Positions 53,190-62,177 of a stretch of 64,000 nt of DNA are shown piece by piece. The notes beneath the pieces were generated by a model. That model ran no database searches. It had not been told where the DNA came from and worked only from the letters and a program-made list of their open reading frames with translations. This stretch comes from UBA4055 sp964648295 (GTDB taxonomy: Bacteria; UBA4055). The DNA is taken from assembly GCA_964648295.1 (NCBI GenBank), contig CAZYNH010000006.1, forward strand, positions 72,438-136,437, given 5' to 3'. Position 1 is the stretch's first letter. Each line of letters starts with the position of its first letter. Both the position numbers and the translations under genes were made by a program.

Positions 53190-53860
53190 TCTTTTTTTCC
53201 TTCTATGACTATGACGAACTCGCCTTTGACCTGAGACGAAGAAAGTTCTTTAAGTACCTCTGAAGGCGTGCCGAAGATGTGCTGTTCGTATATCTTCGTC
53301 ATTTCGCGCATAACGCAGATCTTTCTTTCCGGCATAAGGACGCCGAGCTCCGTTAAAAGTTTTTCTATTCTGTGAACGGATTCGTACAGAACGGCCGTCC
53401 TTTTTTCTTCCGCTAACAGTTTAAGCCTGGTCTGCCTGCCTTTTTTGTGCGGAAGAAAGCCTTCGAACACGAAGCTGTCCGTAGGCATGCCGGAAATGAC
53501 CAGTGCGTTGACGGCGGCGCATGCGCCGGGCACGCCTTCAACGGCGATGCCGTTCTCCCGCGCGGCCCGTACTAACCTGTAACCGGGATCGGAGACGCAT
53601 GGCGTGCCCGCGTCGGAGACGAGGGCGACATTTTCGCCTGCGAGAAGCTTTTGCAGAAGCATATCGGCTTTAAAATTTTCGTTATGATCATGATAGCTTA
53701 CAAGCTTTGACCCGATGCCGAAATGCTTGAGCAGGACACCAGTCTTCCTTGTGTCCTCGCAGGCGATCAGATCAACGCATTTGAGCGTTTCGGCCGCGCG
53801 CGGGGTCATATCACCGTAGTTGCCTATCGGCACAGAAACTATATAGAGCTTCCCGGCCAT
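53186..53860 (-). CDS. rsmI: 16S rRNA (cytidine-1402-2'-O)-methyltransferase
   Basis: 224 residues. Methylates the ribose of C1402 in 16S rRNA. Canonical RsmI signatures: KLYIVSVPIGNYGDMTPRAA, IACEDTRKTGVLLKHFG, LVSDAGTPCVSDPGYRLV, VPGACAAVNALVISGMP and LYESVHRIEKLLTEL. Standard RsmI has about 280 residues; the C-terminal extra domain is missing here. It overlaps gpsA by one base and the paralogue by 4. Confidence 0.92.
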   Translation of the reverse strand: MAGKLYIVSVPIGNYGDMTPRAAETLKCVDLIACEDTRKTGVLLKHFGIGSKLVSYHDHNENFKADMLLQKLLAGENVALVSDAGTPCVSDPGYRLVRAARENGIAVEGVPGACAAVNALVISGMPTDSFVFEGFLPHKKGRQTRLKLLAEEKRTAVLYESVHRIEKLLTELGVLMPERKICVMREMTKIYEQHIFGTPSEVLKELSSSQVKGEFVIVIEGKKD

Positions 53861-54861
53861 CAGTCTTCCACCTTTTTCTCTCTCGTCATTAGCTCCGTTA
53901 TGGCCGTTTTGGGGTCGATCCCGCCGAACAGCACCTTGTGGACCATGGAAACAATAGGCATCGAAACATTTTTTTCATTAGCGATCCTGTTCACCACCCT
54001 GCATGTCTCGACCCCTTCCGCCACCATATTCAGGTTCTTTATAATATCACTTATCTTTTCGCCCCTTGCTATCCTGCTTCCGACCTGCCAGTTCCTTGAC
54101 AGGCTCGAGTTGCAGGTAAGTATCATGTCTCCTATGCCCGAAAGGCCGGAGAATGTTTCGCGCTTGGCTCCCATTTCCACGCCGAACCTCGTCATTTCCG
54201 CCAATCCTCTGGTAAGCATTGCCGCTTTTGTATTATTTCCCAGTCCGAGGCCGTCGATCACGCCTGCGGCTATAGCAAGTATGTTTTTGACGCTTCCTCC
54301 GGTCTCAACGCCTATCACGTCATCGTTCGAATAGACCCTGAAATATTCGTTGGAAAAAATGTCTCTTATATAGTTTGCCGTCCCGATATTCCTGCAGGCG
54401 GCTACTACGGCCGTAGGGGTTTTATTTAAGGCGACCTCGACAGCGAAAGAAGGCCCGGCAACTATCACGAAATTGTCATCGGTGATCGTATCAAATTCCG
54501 AAAGGAACAGCTCCCGGATATCTTTTCCCGAAGCGACTTCCATACCTTTGGAAACGTTTACAACGGTTTTTTTTGAAAAATCCACATTTCTGATCCTGTC
54601 GAAATAGCTTCTGATGAACTGCGTCGGGACCGCGTTCACTACTATTTCAGATGCTATTACCGTACTTAAAAGATCATTCGTTATATTCACTTCGTCCGGT
54701 ATTCTGTAGCCCGGAAGTTTCGACCATATCTTTCTTTCCGTCTGCAGGACCCTGCAAACACTCTCATCGAATTCCCATACGGTCACCCCGTATCCCTTAT
54801 TAGCAAGAAGATCGGCTATCGCAAGTCCCCACGGACCCGCGCCCAGTACGCATATTTTCAT
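53860..54861 (-). CDS. gpsA: Glycerol-3-phosphate dehydrogenase [NAD(P)+]
   Basis: Makes sn-glycerol 3-phosphate from dihydroxyacetone phosphate for membrane lipids. 333 residues, standard length. The nucleotide fold starts ICVLGAGPWGLAIADLLANK; VAGPSFAVEVALNKTPT, the catalytic-lysine region GGSVKNILAIAAGVIDGLGL and LSGIGDMILTCNSSLSRNW follow. The start overlaps the stop of the PHP gene by one base. Confidence 0.96.
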   Translation of the reverse strand: MKICVLGAGPWGLAIADLLANKGYGVTVWEFDESVCRVLQTERKIWSKLPGYRIPDEVNITNDLLSTVIASEIVVNAVPTQFIRSYFDRIRNVDFSKKTVVNVSKGMEVASGKDIRELFLSEFDTITDDNFVIVAGPSFAVEVALNKTPTAVVAACRNIGTANYIRDIFSNEYFRVYSNDDVIGVETGGSVKNILAIAAGVIDGLGLGNNTKAAMLTRGLAEMTRFGVEMGAKRETFSGLSGIGDMILTCNSSLSRNWQVGSRIARGEKISDIIKNLNMVAEGVETCRVVNRIANEKNVSMPIVSMVHKVLFGGIDPKTAITELMTREKKVED

Positions 54862-55697
54862 CAGATCTTTCTCCCGAGTTTTTCTTTCATCGCTTCTACG
54901 AACGAATAAGGCACGAAGAACTGACCCATCAGTTTTTTGCCGAGTTTTCTTTTACCGTGGCAGTCGCTCCCGCCTGATCTAAGAAGCTTTTTCTCTTCCG
55001 CGAGCCTGTCGCAGAATGACGCGAATTCCTCATCATATGAAGAATGTACCGTTTCGATCCCGTCAACCCCGTCACTTATAAGCATGTCGATCATACCGGG
55101 ATCCTGTTTCAGATAAAAAGGATGAGCCAGCACAGCGAGCCCCCCGCTCGAATGAATAAGAGAGATAGCCTCGCGCGGCGTCATTTTGTATTTTTTAACA
55201 TAGTATTTTGTGTCCGTGCCTATGTATTTCACGAAAGCGTCCTGCAGGCTGTAACAGTAACCCCTGTCGATAAGCACCTGAGCAATGTGCGGCCTGGCTA
55301 CCGTCCCGTTGCCCGATAATCTCTCAACATCCGCATAGGTTATGTCTACGCCGTCCGTGTTAAGAAGCTCTATCATTTTTATGGCCCTTTCGATCCTGCT
55401 TTCGCTGAACTCTCTTAGTCTTGACTTCAGATGAGGGTCGGAGCCTTCTATGAAATATCCGAGAATATGAATGTCATATTCGTTCCACTCGGCCGAAAGT
55501 TCAGTTCCGGGAATAAATTCTATGCCGTAATTTCTTGAAAGCTCTCTCGCCTCGGTAAAAACATCCACGCAGTCGTGATCGGTTATACTCAGAGCTTTAA
55601 AGCTGTGCTTTCTCGCTATGCGGAAGATCTCTCCCGGCCTGTGCGAACCGTCGGAGTAGCGCGAATGTATGTGAAGATCGGCGAATTTATTCTTCAT
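54861..55697 (-). CDS. PHP-domain phosphoesterase (TrpH/RNase AM-like)
   Basis: 278 residues. Metal ligands expected of PHP enzymes are visible: ADLHIHSRYSDGSHRP, LSITDHDCVDVF, IPGTELSAEW, DIHILGYFIEG, LAVLAHPFYLKQD and SGGSDCHGKRKLG. The family acts as 3',5'-nucleotide bisphosphatase or 5'-3' ribonuclease; which is not decidable here. It overlaps the Crp/Fnr gene by 11 bases and gpsA by one. Confidence 0.9.
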   Translation of the reverse strand: MKNKFADLHIHSRYSDGSHRPGEIFRIARKHSFKALSITDHDCVDVFTEARELSRNYGIEFIPGTELSAEWNEYDIHILGYFIEGSDPHLKSRLREFSESRIERAIKMIELLNTDGVDITYADVERLSGNGTVARPHIAQVLIDRGYCYSLQDAFVKYIGTDTKYYVKKYKMTPREAISLIHSSGGLAVLAHPFYLKQDPGMIDMLISDGVDGIETVHSSYDEEFASFCDRLAEEKKLLRSGGSDCHGKRKLGKKLMGQFFVPYSFVEAMKEKLGRKI

Positions 55698-56385
55698 TTA
55701 TAAATCTGTCCACGAAATCCTTATAATCAGGGATTATTATGTCTTTTCCGTCCCGGACTATTATACTGTTGAGCTCAAATTTCTTTATTATGCGGGAAAG
55801 GGTTTCCCTGGAAATACCTGTAAGATTCGCTATATCGGTCTGATTCGGCATATCTTTCAGGAGCATGTCATTCCCTCTCGGTTTGCCTATTTTTTCGCTC
55901 AGGTCATAGAGCATCATAAGGGCTTTCTGCTGGGCGTCGTCTAAAAAGAAACTCTTAACCCTGATATCAGTGGTTCTAAGCCTTATCGCGAATGTTTTTA
56001 GAAGATTGAAGGTAAAAGCTGTATTCTTATGAAGTACATCCAGAAATTCGCTTCTGGGGATCGTGAGAAGCTCGATATCGTCAAGCGCGACAGCGTTCGC
56101 ATTCCTTTTATTGTGATCCAGCAGCGACATCTCTCCGAAATAATCCCCCGGACCAAGAATTGACAGCACAACCTCATCGCCGTCATTATTAAGCTTGGTT
56201 ATCTTAATCTTTCCCGAACAGATTATGTAGAACATATTTCCGGGGTCCTGCTCCATAAAAATAATGTTCTTCTTTATGAATTTTCTGATCTGACAGTGCT
56301 CGGCGAGGTTCGAGATCTCATTGTCGTTCATATCGCTGCACAGCGATATCGATCTGAGAAATTCTTTTTTTGCTTTTTCATCCAT
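55687..56385 (-). CDS. Crp/Fnr-family transcriptional regulator
   Basis: 232 residues: cyclic-nucleotide-binding-like domain at about 15-125 (IMEQDPGNMFYIICSGKIKI, GPGDYFGEMSLLDHNKRNA) and a winged helix at 150-225 (MPNQTDIANLTGISRETLSR, IIKKFE). The four-cysteine Fe-S set of FNR is not present, so oxygen sensing by that route is unlikely. Ligand and targets unknown. It follows the manC gene by 21 bases. Confidence 0.92.
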   Translation of the reverse strand: MDEKAKKEFLRSISLCSDMNDNEISNLAEHCQIRKFIKKNIIFMEQDPGNMFYIICSGKIKITKLNNDGDEVVLSILGPGDYFGEMSLLDHNKRNANAVALDDIELLTIPRSEFLDVLHKNTAFTFNLLKTFAIRLRTTDIRVKSFFLDDAQQKALMMLYDLSEKIGKPRGNDMLLKDMPNQTDIANLTGISRETLSRIIKKFELNSIIVRDGKDIIIPDYKDFVDRFINEE

Positions 56386-56406
56386 AATACCCCTCCGGAA
56401 TATACT

Positions 56407-57477
56407 TTAAAGGACCCCGCTGATCTTATTCAGCTTTATCTGTTCGACAAGCTCTTTAACATCCTGCGATCTTGAAAGAGGAGTTATCAGAAGACTGTCG
56501 TTCGTGTCTATCACGGCCAGGTCCCTGAGCCCTATACAGGTTATCAGTTTGGCATCATTTTCTGTCGAGATCAGGCAACCTTCTGTATCTATGGCTATGA
56601 ATTTTTCACAATCCACAACATTGCTCTTTTCGTCTTTTTCCTTGAGCCTGTATATCTCGAACCAGCTTCCGACATCCGACCATCCGAAATTTCCGAGAAG
56701 CACTTTTACATTGTCGGCGCTTTCCATTACTCCGTAATCTATCGAAATTGAACGCATTTCGCCGTATATCCTTTCGATCTCGGCATCTGCTTCTCCGGCT
56801 TTCAGGGCTGATCGAAGCTCAGTCAGGTGATCATAAAGGTCAGGCAGGAATTTCTTAATATTCTTCAGTATCGTTTCAGCTTTCCAGACGAACATTCCGC
56901 TGTTCCAGTAGAAATCCCCGCTTTCAAGAAATCTCATAGCCGTATCGATATTAGGCTTTTCAGCGAATGATTTTACGCTGTATACGCCTGTTTCCACCTC
57001 GCCTCCCACCTGAATATATCCGTAGCCGGTTTCAGGATGGGTCGGCTCAATTCCTATTGTTATAAGTGCTTCAGGGTCTTTCCTGCAGTATTCGGCCGCG
57101 CTGTTTATTACAGCGGTGAACATTGGTACATTTTTAATAAAATGATCGGCGGGAAGGACCACCATAAGCGCGTCAGGATCTTTCATTATAAGCTTAACAG
57201 CTCCGTAACCAATTGCCGCGGCTGTATTTTTTCCGAACGGTTCAGCGATAATATTCTCTTCTCTGAAATCTGTTATATTTTTCAGAACATTGGCTTTCTG
57301 TTCCTTATTGGTGATTATATAACAGTTCTCTCTCGGAATAATATGGTCTAGCCTCAGAACAGTATTTTCCAGCATGGTCTTCTCATTTACTATAGACAAA
57401 AGATGTTTTGGTGTCTTAAGCCTGCTTTTAGGCCAGAACCTGGCTCCGACCCCGCCCGCCATTATAAGTGCGTACAT
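56407..57477 (-). CDS. manC: Mannose-1-phosphate guanylyltransferase
   Basis: Makes GDP-mannose for glycans. 356 residues, the short form without the C-terminal phosphomannose isomerase domain. MYALIMAGGVGARFWPKSR is the nucleotide-binding start, followed by IIAEPFGKNTAAAIGYG, VVLPADHFIKN, FAEKPNIDTAMRFLESGDFY and WNSGMFVWKAETIL. GGGAG upstream selects the ATG at 57477 over one nine codons earlier. The start lies one base after the stop of the Ig-like lipoprotein gene. Confidence 0.93.
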   Translation of the reverse strand: MYALIMAGGVGARFWPKSRLKTPKHLLSIVNEKTMLENTVLRLDHIIPRENCYIITNKEQKANVLKNITDFREENIIAEPFGKNTAAAIGYGAVKLIMKDPDALMVVLPADHFIKNVPMFTAVINSAAEYCRKDPEALITIGIEPTHPETGYGYIQVGGEVETGVYSVKSFAEKPNIDTAMRFLESGDFYWNSGMFVWKAETILKNIKKFLPDLYDHLTELRSALKAGEADAEIERIYGEMRSISIDYGVMESADNVKVLLGNFGWSDVGSWFEIYRLKEKDEKSNVVDCEKFIAIDTEGCLISTENDAKLITCIGLRDLAVIDTNDSLLITPLSRSQDVKELVEQIKLNKISGVL

Positions 57478-57478
57478 T

Positions 57479-59128
57479 TTATCTCCCTTTTTTTTTGCTT
57501 TCAAATAAGAAATCCACCTCTGCCGATTCCCAGTTTTTTCTTACAAGGATAGAATCTTCATAAAAGACCGCGGAGGCAGTTTTGCCTTTATATATGTCGT
57601 GTCCGAAGACAGCTTTCCCTTCCTTATCCTCAAAAGCCGCACAAATATACCTGCCCGGCCTTACTTCGACTTTGTAAGCTCCGGAAACCGCCTGAACAGC
57701 AGTTTTTTCGCCGTCTGTTACAGGCCTGAAGGTAAGAACGAATCCGGTGTCCGGTCCTCCCTCTATTTTGCCGGATATACTGCCGAATCCTGTCTCTTCA
57801 GTTATCTCCATCTTCTGTTTGACAAGAACGGAATCAGAATAAGATATCGACAGCTCATACACAGCCGGGACCAGTCCCGTTCCGCTTAAAAACGCTGTAT
57901 AAACATACGGCGTTTTTAAAACTGTCTCTTTTAACTCATACTCTGTGCTGTCTGACACGCTTGTCAGAGAGAGTGAAAGACTGTCATTAAAAAAAGATGT
58001 TGTTCTTAATTCCAGCTGGCCGTCAGCAGGGATCTTTGAAGGCAGTTTAGAAAGTATCCGGAACGGTTTGAAGACCGCGGTATCACTAACCGTATGTGCT
58101 TTGACCCTGAGTTTTTCGTTAATAACATTCCCGAAACCGTCAGACAAAGAGCCCAGAAACACTGTAACCAAGTCTTTCACTGACAGTTTTTTAGTACTGA
58201 GCCAGATTGTTTTCTCGTCATATTTGTCCTGATGGACCATGAATTCTTCCACATCCCCGTTTATCTCAACTTTTTCAACAGCTCCCGGATTAAACCTGAT
58301 CGGCTCGGAAAAATCAATCCTGATCACATCATTCTCGGAAATAGTAGTATTTTTTATAAATGGAGGATCGGTATCATTATAGCCGAGAACAAGTTCATAT
58401 CTGAGGCTGTCTCCGGAATCGAGATCGCACAGATCAGGCGAAAAAGCGATCATCTCTGATTCGAGATCAGGCTTAGAATTATTGTTGACATCATCGTATG
58501 CTACGAGCTTGTAGATCCCTGAGCTGAGGTTTCTCAGTTCAAAATTATAATTTGAAGCAAGTCCGGCAGTATATTCGGGTTCTTCTGACGAGTAATTTAT
58601 ACTGTCATTAGTTATTTTGTAGATATTTATCTTCACCCTGGAGAAATTCGGTTTGACCGGATCGACCCTGTCAATAGCTCCGATTATTTTACCGTTTATT
58701 ATTTTCCTGTCTATCGTACTGCCCGTGGAGAACGACAGTGAGAAGGCATCGGCGAGAGGGTTTCCCTGCATATCTTTTAAAGAGGGATTTATGCTTATTA
58801 TTACTGTCTGGTTTGAGTCAAGACCTTTGAACTTAATACCTGCGCTTTTGTCGTACCAGAGAACCTTTGATTTTTTCATTGCCGAACGCGGAGATATGCT
58901 GACTGCCGAACGCGCTGTGTTCCTGTCAATAAATTCAGAGAACCTTATCCTGATCTCAGCGTTATTATCAACATTTAGTGAGCCGTCGGGAATTGACACA
59001 TAACCTACAGTAGGGCTAACTTTATCACTCGGCCCGCCTTCAGGCCAGCGCTTATAGTCGGTCGCGCATGACACGAACAGCATGTGAACAAAAATAACCG
59101 GAACGGCGTAAATTAAAAATTTCTTCAA
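57479..59128 (-). CDS. Lipoprotein with SbsA-type Ig-like domain
   Basis: 549 residues. Lipobox in FVHMLFVSCATDYKRWPEGG. Residues 35-130 form an Ig-like (Big_5/SbsA) domain (IRIRFSEFIDRNTARSAVSI), and a family architecture common in Bacteroidota follows: a region like YKLVAYDDVNNNSKPDLESE, then further beta domains. This family is usually listed as hypothetical outer-membrane lipoprotein. It overlaps nadC by 4 bases. Confidence 0.82.
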   Translation of the reverse strand: MKKFLIYAVPVIFVHMLFVSCATDYKRWPEGGPSDKVSPTVGYVSIPDGSLNVDNNAEIRIRFSEFIDRNTARSAVSISPRSAMKKSKVLWYDKSAGIKFKGLDSNQTVIISINPSLKDMQGNPLADAFSLSFSTGSTIDRKIINGKIIGAIDRVDPVKPNFSRVKINIYKITNDSINYSSEEPEYTAGLASNYNFELRNLSSGIYKLVAYDDVNNNSKPDLESEMIAFSPDLCDLDSGDSLRYELVLGYNDTDPPFIKNTTISENDVIRIDFSEPIRFNPGAVEKVEINGDVEEFMVHQDKYDEKTIWLSTKKLSVKDLVTVFLGSLSDGFGNVINEKLRVKAHTVSDTAVFKPFRILSKLPSKIPADGQLELRTTSFFNDSLSLSLTSVSDSTEYELKETVLKTPYVYTAFLSGTGLVPAVYELSISYSDSVLVKQKMEITEETGFGSISGKIEGGPDTGFVLTFRPVTDGEKTAVQAVSGAYKVEVRPGRYICAAFEDKEGKAVFGHDIYKGKTASAVFYEDSILVRKNWESAEVDFLFESKKKGR

Positions 59129-59976
59129 AACTTACCCTGTTCGACAAGTAAACTCAGATCCATCGCCTTTACGCTGTGAGTCAGCGCGCCTACCGATATG
59201 TAATCTACGCCTGTACCGGCAAGTTCTTTTATTCTCTCCAGGCTTACATTCCCTGATACTTCAATCTTCTTTCCGGCTTTATTAATTTTTACGCATCTTT
59301 CTATTTCGGCCGTCGTCATATTGTCGAGCATGATCCAGTCCACATCAAGTTTCTGAGCTTCTTTGAACTCATCTATATTTTTAACCTCTACCTCGATCTT
59401 TGAATCAAGTCCTTTCTTAATTCTGTAGCTGAGAGCTTTTTTCACTGCCTTTGTTATTCCTCCCGCCGATGCTATGTGATTGTCTTTGATCAGAAACATG
59501 TCAAAAAGCCCTGTCCTGTGATTTGAAGCGCCACCAGTTCTAACAGCGTATTTATCGAGCATTCTGAATCCGGGAAGCGTTTTTCTTGTATCAAGTATCT
59601 GAACCTTTGTTCCCTCGACGGCTTTGACGAACTGATTTGCAAAAGTTGATATTCCCGACATCCGTTGAATGAAGTTCAGTGCTGTTCTCTCGGCTTTTAG
59701 AATCGAGTTCAGGCTCCCTTTTATCACAGCCACTATATCACCTTTGACGATCCGGTCTCCGTCGGAAAAAAAAGTTTCTATATTCAGATCTTTGTCTATA
59801 TAAAAAAAAGTGTCTTCGAAAACATGAAGTCCGCATAATATTCCGTCAGATTTAGCTTTGAGAACCGCTCTTCCTTTTTTACCCGGAGCGACGATCGAAT
59901 CGGTTGTAATATCGCCGTTCTTTCCCATATCTTCTGCGACCGCTTTTTTTATGAGCGGAATATACACCATTCTCAT
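59125..59976 (-). CDS. nadC: Nicotinate-nucleotide pyrophosphorylase (quinolinate phosphoribosyltransferase)
   Basis: Converts quinolinate and PRPP to nicotinate mononucleotide in NAD synthesis. 283 residues, with TALNFIQRMSGISTFANQFV, LDTRKTLPGFRMLDKYAVRT, GGASNHRTGLFDMFLIKDNH and IEVEVKNIDEFKEA, all strongly conserved in the family. GGAG before the ATG at 59976 and a 4-base overlap with the phosphodiesterase gene support the start. No nadA or nadB is in the window. Confidence 0.96.
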   Translation of the reverse strand: MRMVYIPLIKKAVAEDMGKNGDITTDSIVAPGKKGRAVLKAKSDGILCGLHVFEDTFFYIDKDLNIETFFSDGDRIVKGDIVAVIKGSLNSILKAERTALNFIQRMSGISTFANQFVKAVEGTKVQILDTRKTLPGFRMLDKYAVRTGGASNHRTGLFDMFLIKDNHIASAGGITKAVKKALSYRIKKGLDSKIEVEVKNIDEFKEAQKLDVDWIMLDNMTTAEIERCVKINKAGKKIEVSGNVSLERIKELAGTGVDYISVGALTHSVKAMDLSLLVEQGKF

Positions 59977-61154
59977 ATATTTCTCCTCTGATCCGATTCT
60001 GCCACGATAAGCGGAACGAACATCTCTTCAAAGCTTAAACCGCCGTGATCCGCAGCGTGCCATTTTAATTCCTCGTTCTTCAAAAAATCCTTTATCACAT
60101 AATTTTCTTTGCATACCAGCACAAAATCACCTATCCTGCCGTTCAGTTCTTTATTGGCGTCAAACAGGCCGAAATAACCGCCTTTAATAAGCTGGTCTCT
60201 TGAAAAAATCTTTACCGCATGCCCTATCCTGTCTTCCACAGTCTTTTTGAATTCCTTAATGTACCGTTTCTTCACATAGCAGTAAGCTGCCCTCGGCTCT
60301 CCGCAGAGCGGAAAATCGAGCATTTTATTTATTTCTTTCAGCTCGTTCATATTTATACGCTTACCCTCTTCCCCGTCGATGAGGCCGTGATCGGCTGTTA
60401 CAATTACGATCGAGTTGGTGCCGTTTATGTCCGATATGAATTTTTCTGTATGTCTCGAGATCGAATAAAAAAGCTTTGTAAGATCTTTCGATCCGGTACC
60501 CGTCTTGTGCAGTACCGCGTCAAAATCGGGAAGATATGCGTAGATATAGTTTCTTTCTGCTTTATTCGATCTTACTGCTTCTGCAAGCTTTGTGAACATG
60601 TCCTCCAGCCCTTTGTAACCGGTCCTGTCTGATTCAGAGAGCAGATATTTGGTATATACAGAATCATTAATTGAAGCCGGGTGAATGACTTTAAGGTTTT
60701 TTATCATCTTGGACAACCTGTGCTCAATAAAAACATCCTCAGGCTCAATGCCTTTCTTCAGCAGTGACTCTTCATTACTCCGGTCGCTGAACAGAAGGAT
60801 CGTTGACGGAATGTCATGATTATCGTTTTTTATCCTTACGAACCAGCCTGTAACCCCGTGCTCCTTTGGCGCAAGCCCCGTCGCGAAACTCGTTATGCAC
60901 GCCGATGTGGTGGAAGGGAAAACCGAGGTGATCTTGCCGACCGTATGGTCTTTAAGGAAATTCTTCCTTTTGCCCATAAGATATTTGTAACCGAGCCCGT
61001 CGATCACGATATTGATAATGTTTTTATATCCCGAAAGCTTTTCGCACGGAAGAAGCATAAGCTCGCTGTACTGCGGTTTCAAACCGAAGCATTTTGAAAT
61101 CGAGCTCATCAGGTTCACTATGCTACCGCCTTCGTAATCCGGTTTGTAGAACAT
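59973..61154 (-). CDS. Alkaline phosphatase superfamily phosphodiesterase
   Basis: 393 residues of the nucleotide pyrophosphatase/phosphodiesterase (PF01663-type) group. Metal and nucleophile sites appear in INIVIDGLGYKYL, VFPSTTSACITSFATG, HGVTGWF, SIVIVTADHGLIDG and HAADHGGLSFEEMFVPL. No signal peptide, so it is cytoplasmic as far as can be seen. Substrate unknown. It is the first gene of the minus-strand run and lies divergent to the radical SAM gene. Confidence 0.87.
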   Translation of the reverse strand: MFYKPDYEGGSIVNLMSSISKCFGLKPQYSELMLLPCEKLSGYKNIINIVIDGLGYKYLMGKRKNFLKDHTVGKITSVFPSTTSACITSFATGLAPKEHGVTGWFVRIKNDNHDIPSTILLFSDRSNEESLLKKGIEPEDVFIEHRLSKMIKNLKVIHPASINDSVYTKYLLSESDRTGYKGLEDMFTKLAEAVRSNKAERNYIYAYLPDFDAVLHKTGTGSKDLTKLFYSISRHTEKFISDINGTNSIVIVTADHGLIDGEEGKRINMNELKEINKMLDFPLCGEPRAAYCYVKKRYIKEFKKTVEDRIGHAVKIFSRDQLIKGGYFGLFDANKELNGRIGDFVLVCKENYVIKDFLKNEELKWHAADHGGLSFEEMFVPLIVAESDQRRNI

Positions 61155-61268
61155 GTGTCCGCCTGTAATTACTTAAGCTATTAATATTATGATTTTATAT
61201 CGTTAATATCAAGAAAATTGTTTAGAAGTTTTACCTTTTAAATTATCCGATCTGTGTTTAAATTACAA

Positions 61269-62177
61269 ATGATGAGCAAAACTGAAAAATATTATTATTC
61301 CGAGATCCTGCCTTTTATGAAGGAAAGGTACGGCAAAAAGCTGGGAAAGATAGGTCTGACGCTTCACATTCCCTGCCCGAACGACCCGCCCTGCATTTTC
61401 TGCAACAAGGATTCCTTTATTCCTCAGACGATTAAAGGTGCGGTGACGGTGAAGGAGCAGATGGAGCAGGGACTGCCCTATGTGAAGCGCAAGTACCCGA
61501 CTGATGAGTTCGTGGCGTACTTTCAGGACAACACTTCGACATACGGCGACATTGAGTATCTTGAAAGATCGTTCAGAGAAGCTCTCAGTTATCCTGAAAT
61601 TCGGGTTCTTGCGCTTTCCACGCGGCCGGACAGCATTTATCCGGAACTGCTGGAAATGCTGAACAGAACTGCCGGAGGCAGGGATGTATGGATTGAGCTG
61701 GGCCTGCAGTCCGTTCACGACGAAACGCTCAAAGCCATCGGCCGCGGGCACGATTACGCCTGCTTTCTAAACGCGTTTAAAATGATAAGGGATAGAACGA
61801 ATTTTCTAGCAGGCGTTCACCTGATAATCGGGCTTCCGGGCGAGACTGATGAAATGGTTTTCGAAACATTTCGCGAAATGAACAGGATCAAGCCCGATTA
61901 CATCAAGATCCATCACCTTCAGGTGATAAAGGGTACCGGTATGGAAAAGCTGTATAGCGACGGTAAGTACGAACCTCTTGAGACGGATAAATACATCGAA
62001 CTGTTTTCTAAAGCTGTCTCATACCTCGACACAAATATTGTCATTCAAAGGAACATGTCACGGGCTCATGCGGATCAGCTGATCGCGCCTAAGTGGGGAG
62101 TTACGGCTGAAGAATTCAAAACAAAAGTGCACGAATACATGAAAAGAAGCGGCCGCTATCAGGGATCGTCACTTTGA
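61269..62177 (+). CDS. Radical SAM protein (YhcC/TIGR01212 family)
   Basis: 302 residues. The family places cysteines for a 4Fe-4S cluster near the N-terminus; here HIPCPNDPPCIFCNKDSFIP provides them (C-x5-C-x2-C, the spacing of this family). Other signatures are FQDNTSTYGDIEYL, STRPDSIYPELLEML, WIELGLQSVHDETLKAIGRG and LIIGLPGETDEMVFETF. Its biological reaction is not known to me. The start is one of two adjacent ATGs (61269 or 61272) with no clear ribosome site. It overlaps the convergent dacA-like gene by 9 bases. Confidence 0.88.
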   Translation: MMSKTEKYYYSEILPFMKERYGKKLGKIGLTLHIPCPNDPPCIFCNKDSFIPQTIKGAVTVKEQMEQGLPYVKRKYPTDEFVAYFQDNTSTYGDIEYLERSFREALSYPEIRVLALSTRPDSIYPELLEMLNRTAGGRDVWIELGLQSVHDETLKAIGRGHDYACFLNAFKMIRDRTNFLAGVHLIIGLPGETDEMVFETFREMNRIKPDYIKIHHLQVIKGTGMEKLYSDGKYEPLETDKYIELFSKAVSYLDTNIVIQRNMSRAHADQLIAPKWGVTAEEFKTKVHEYMKRSGRYQGSSL

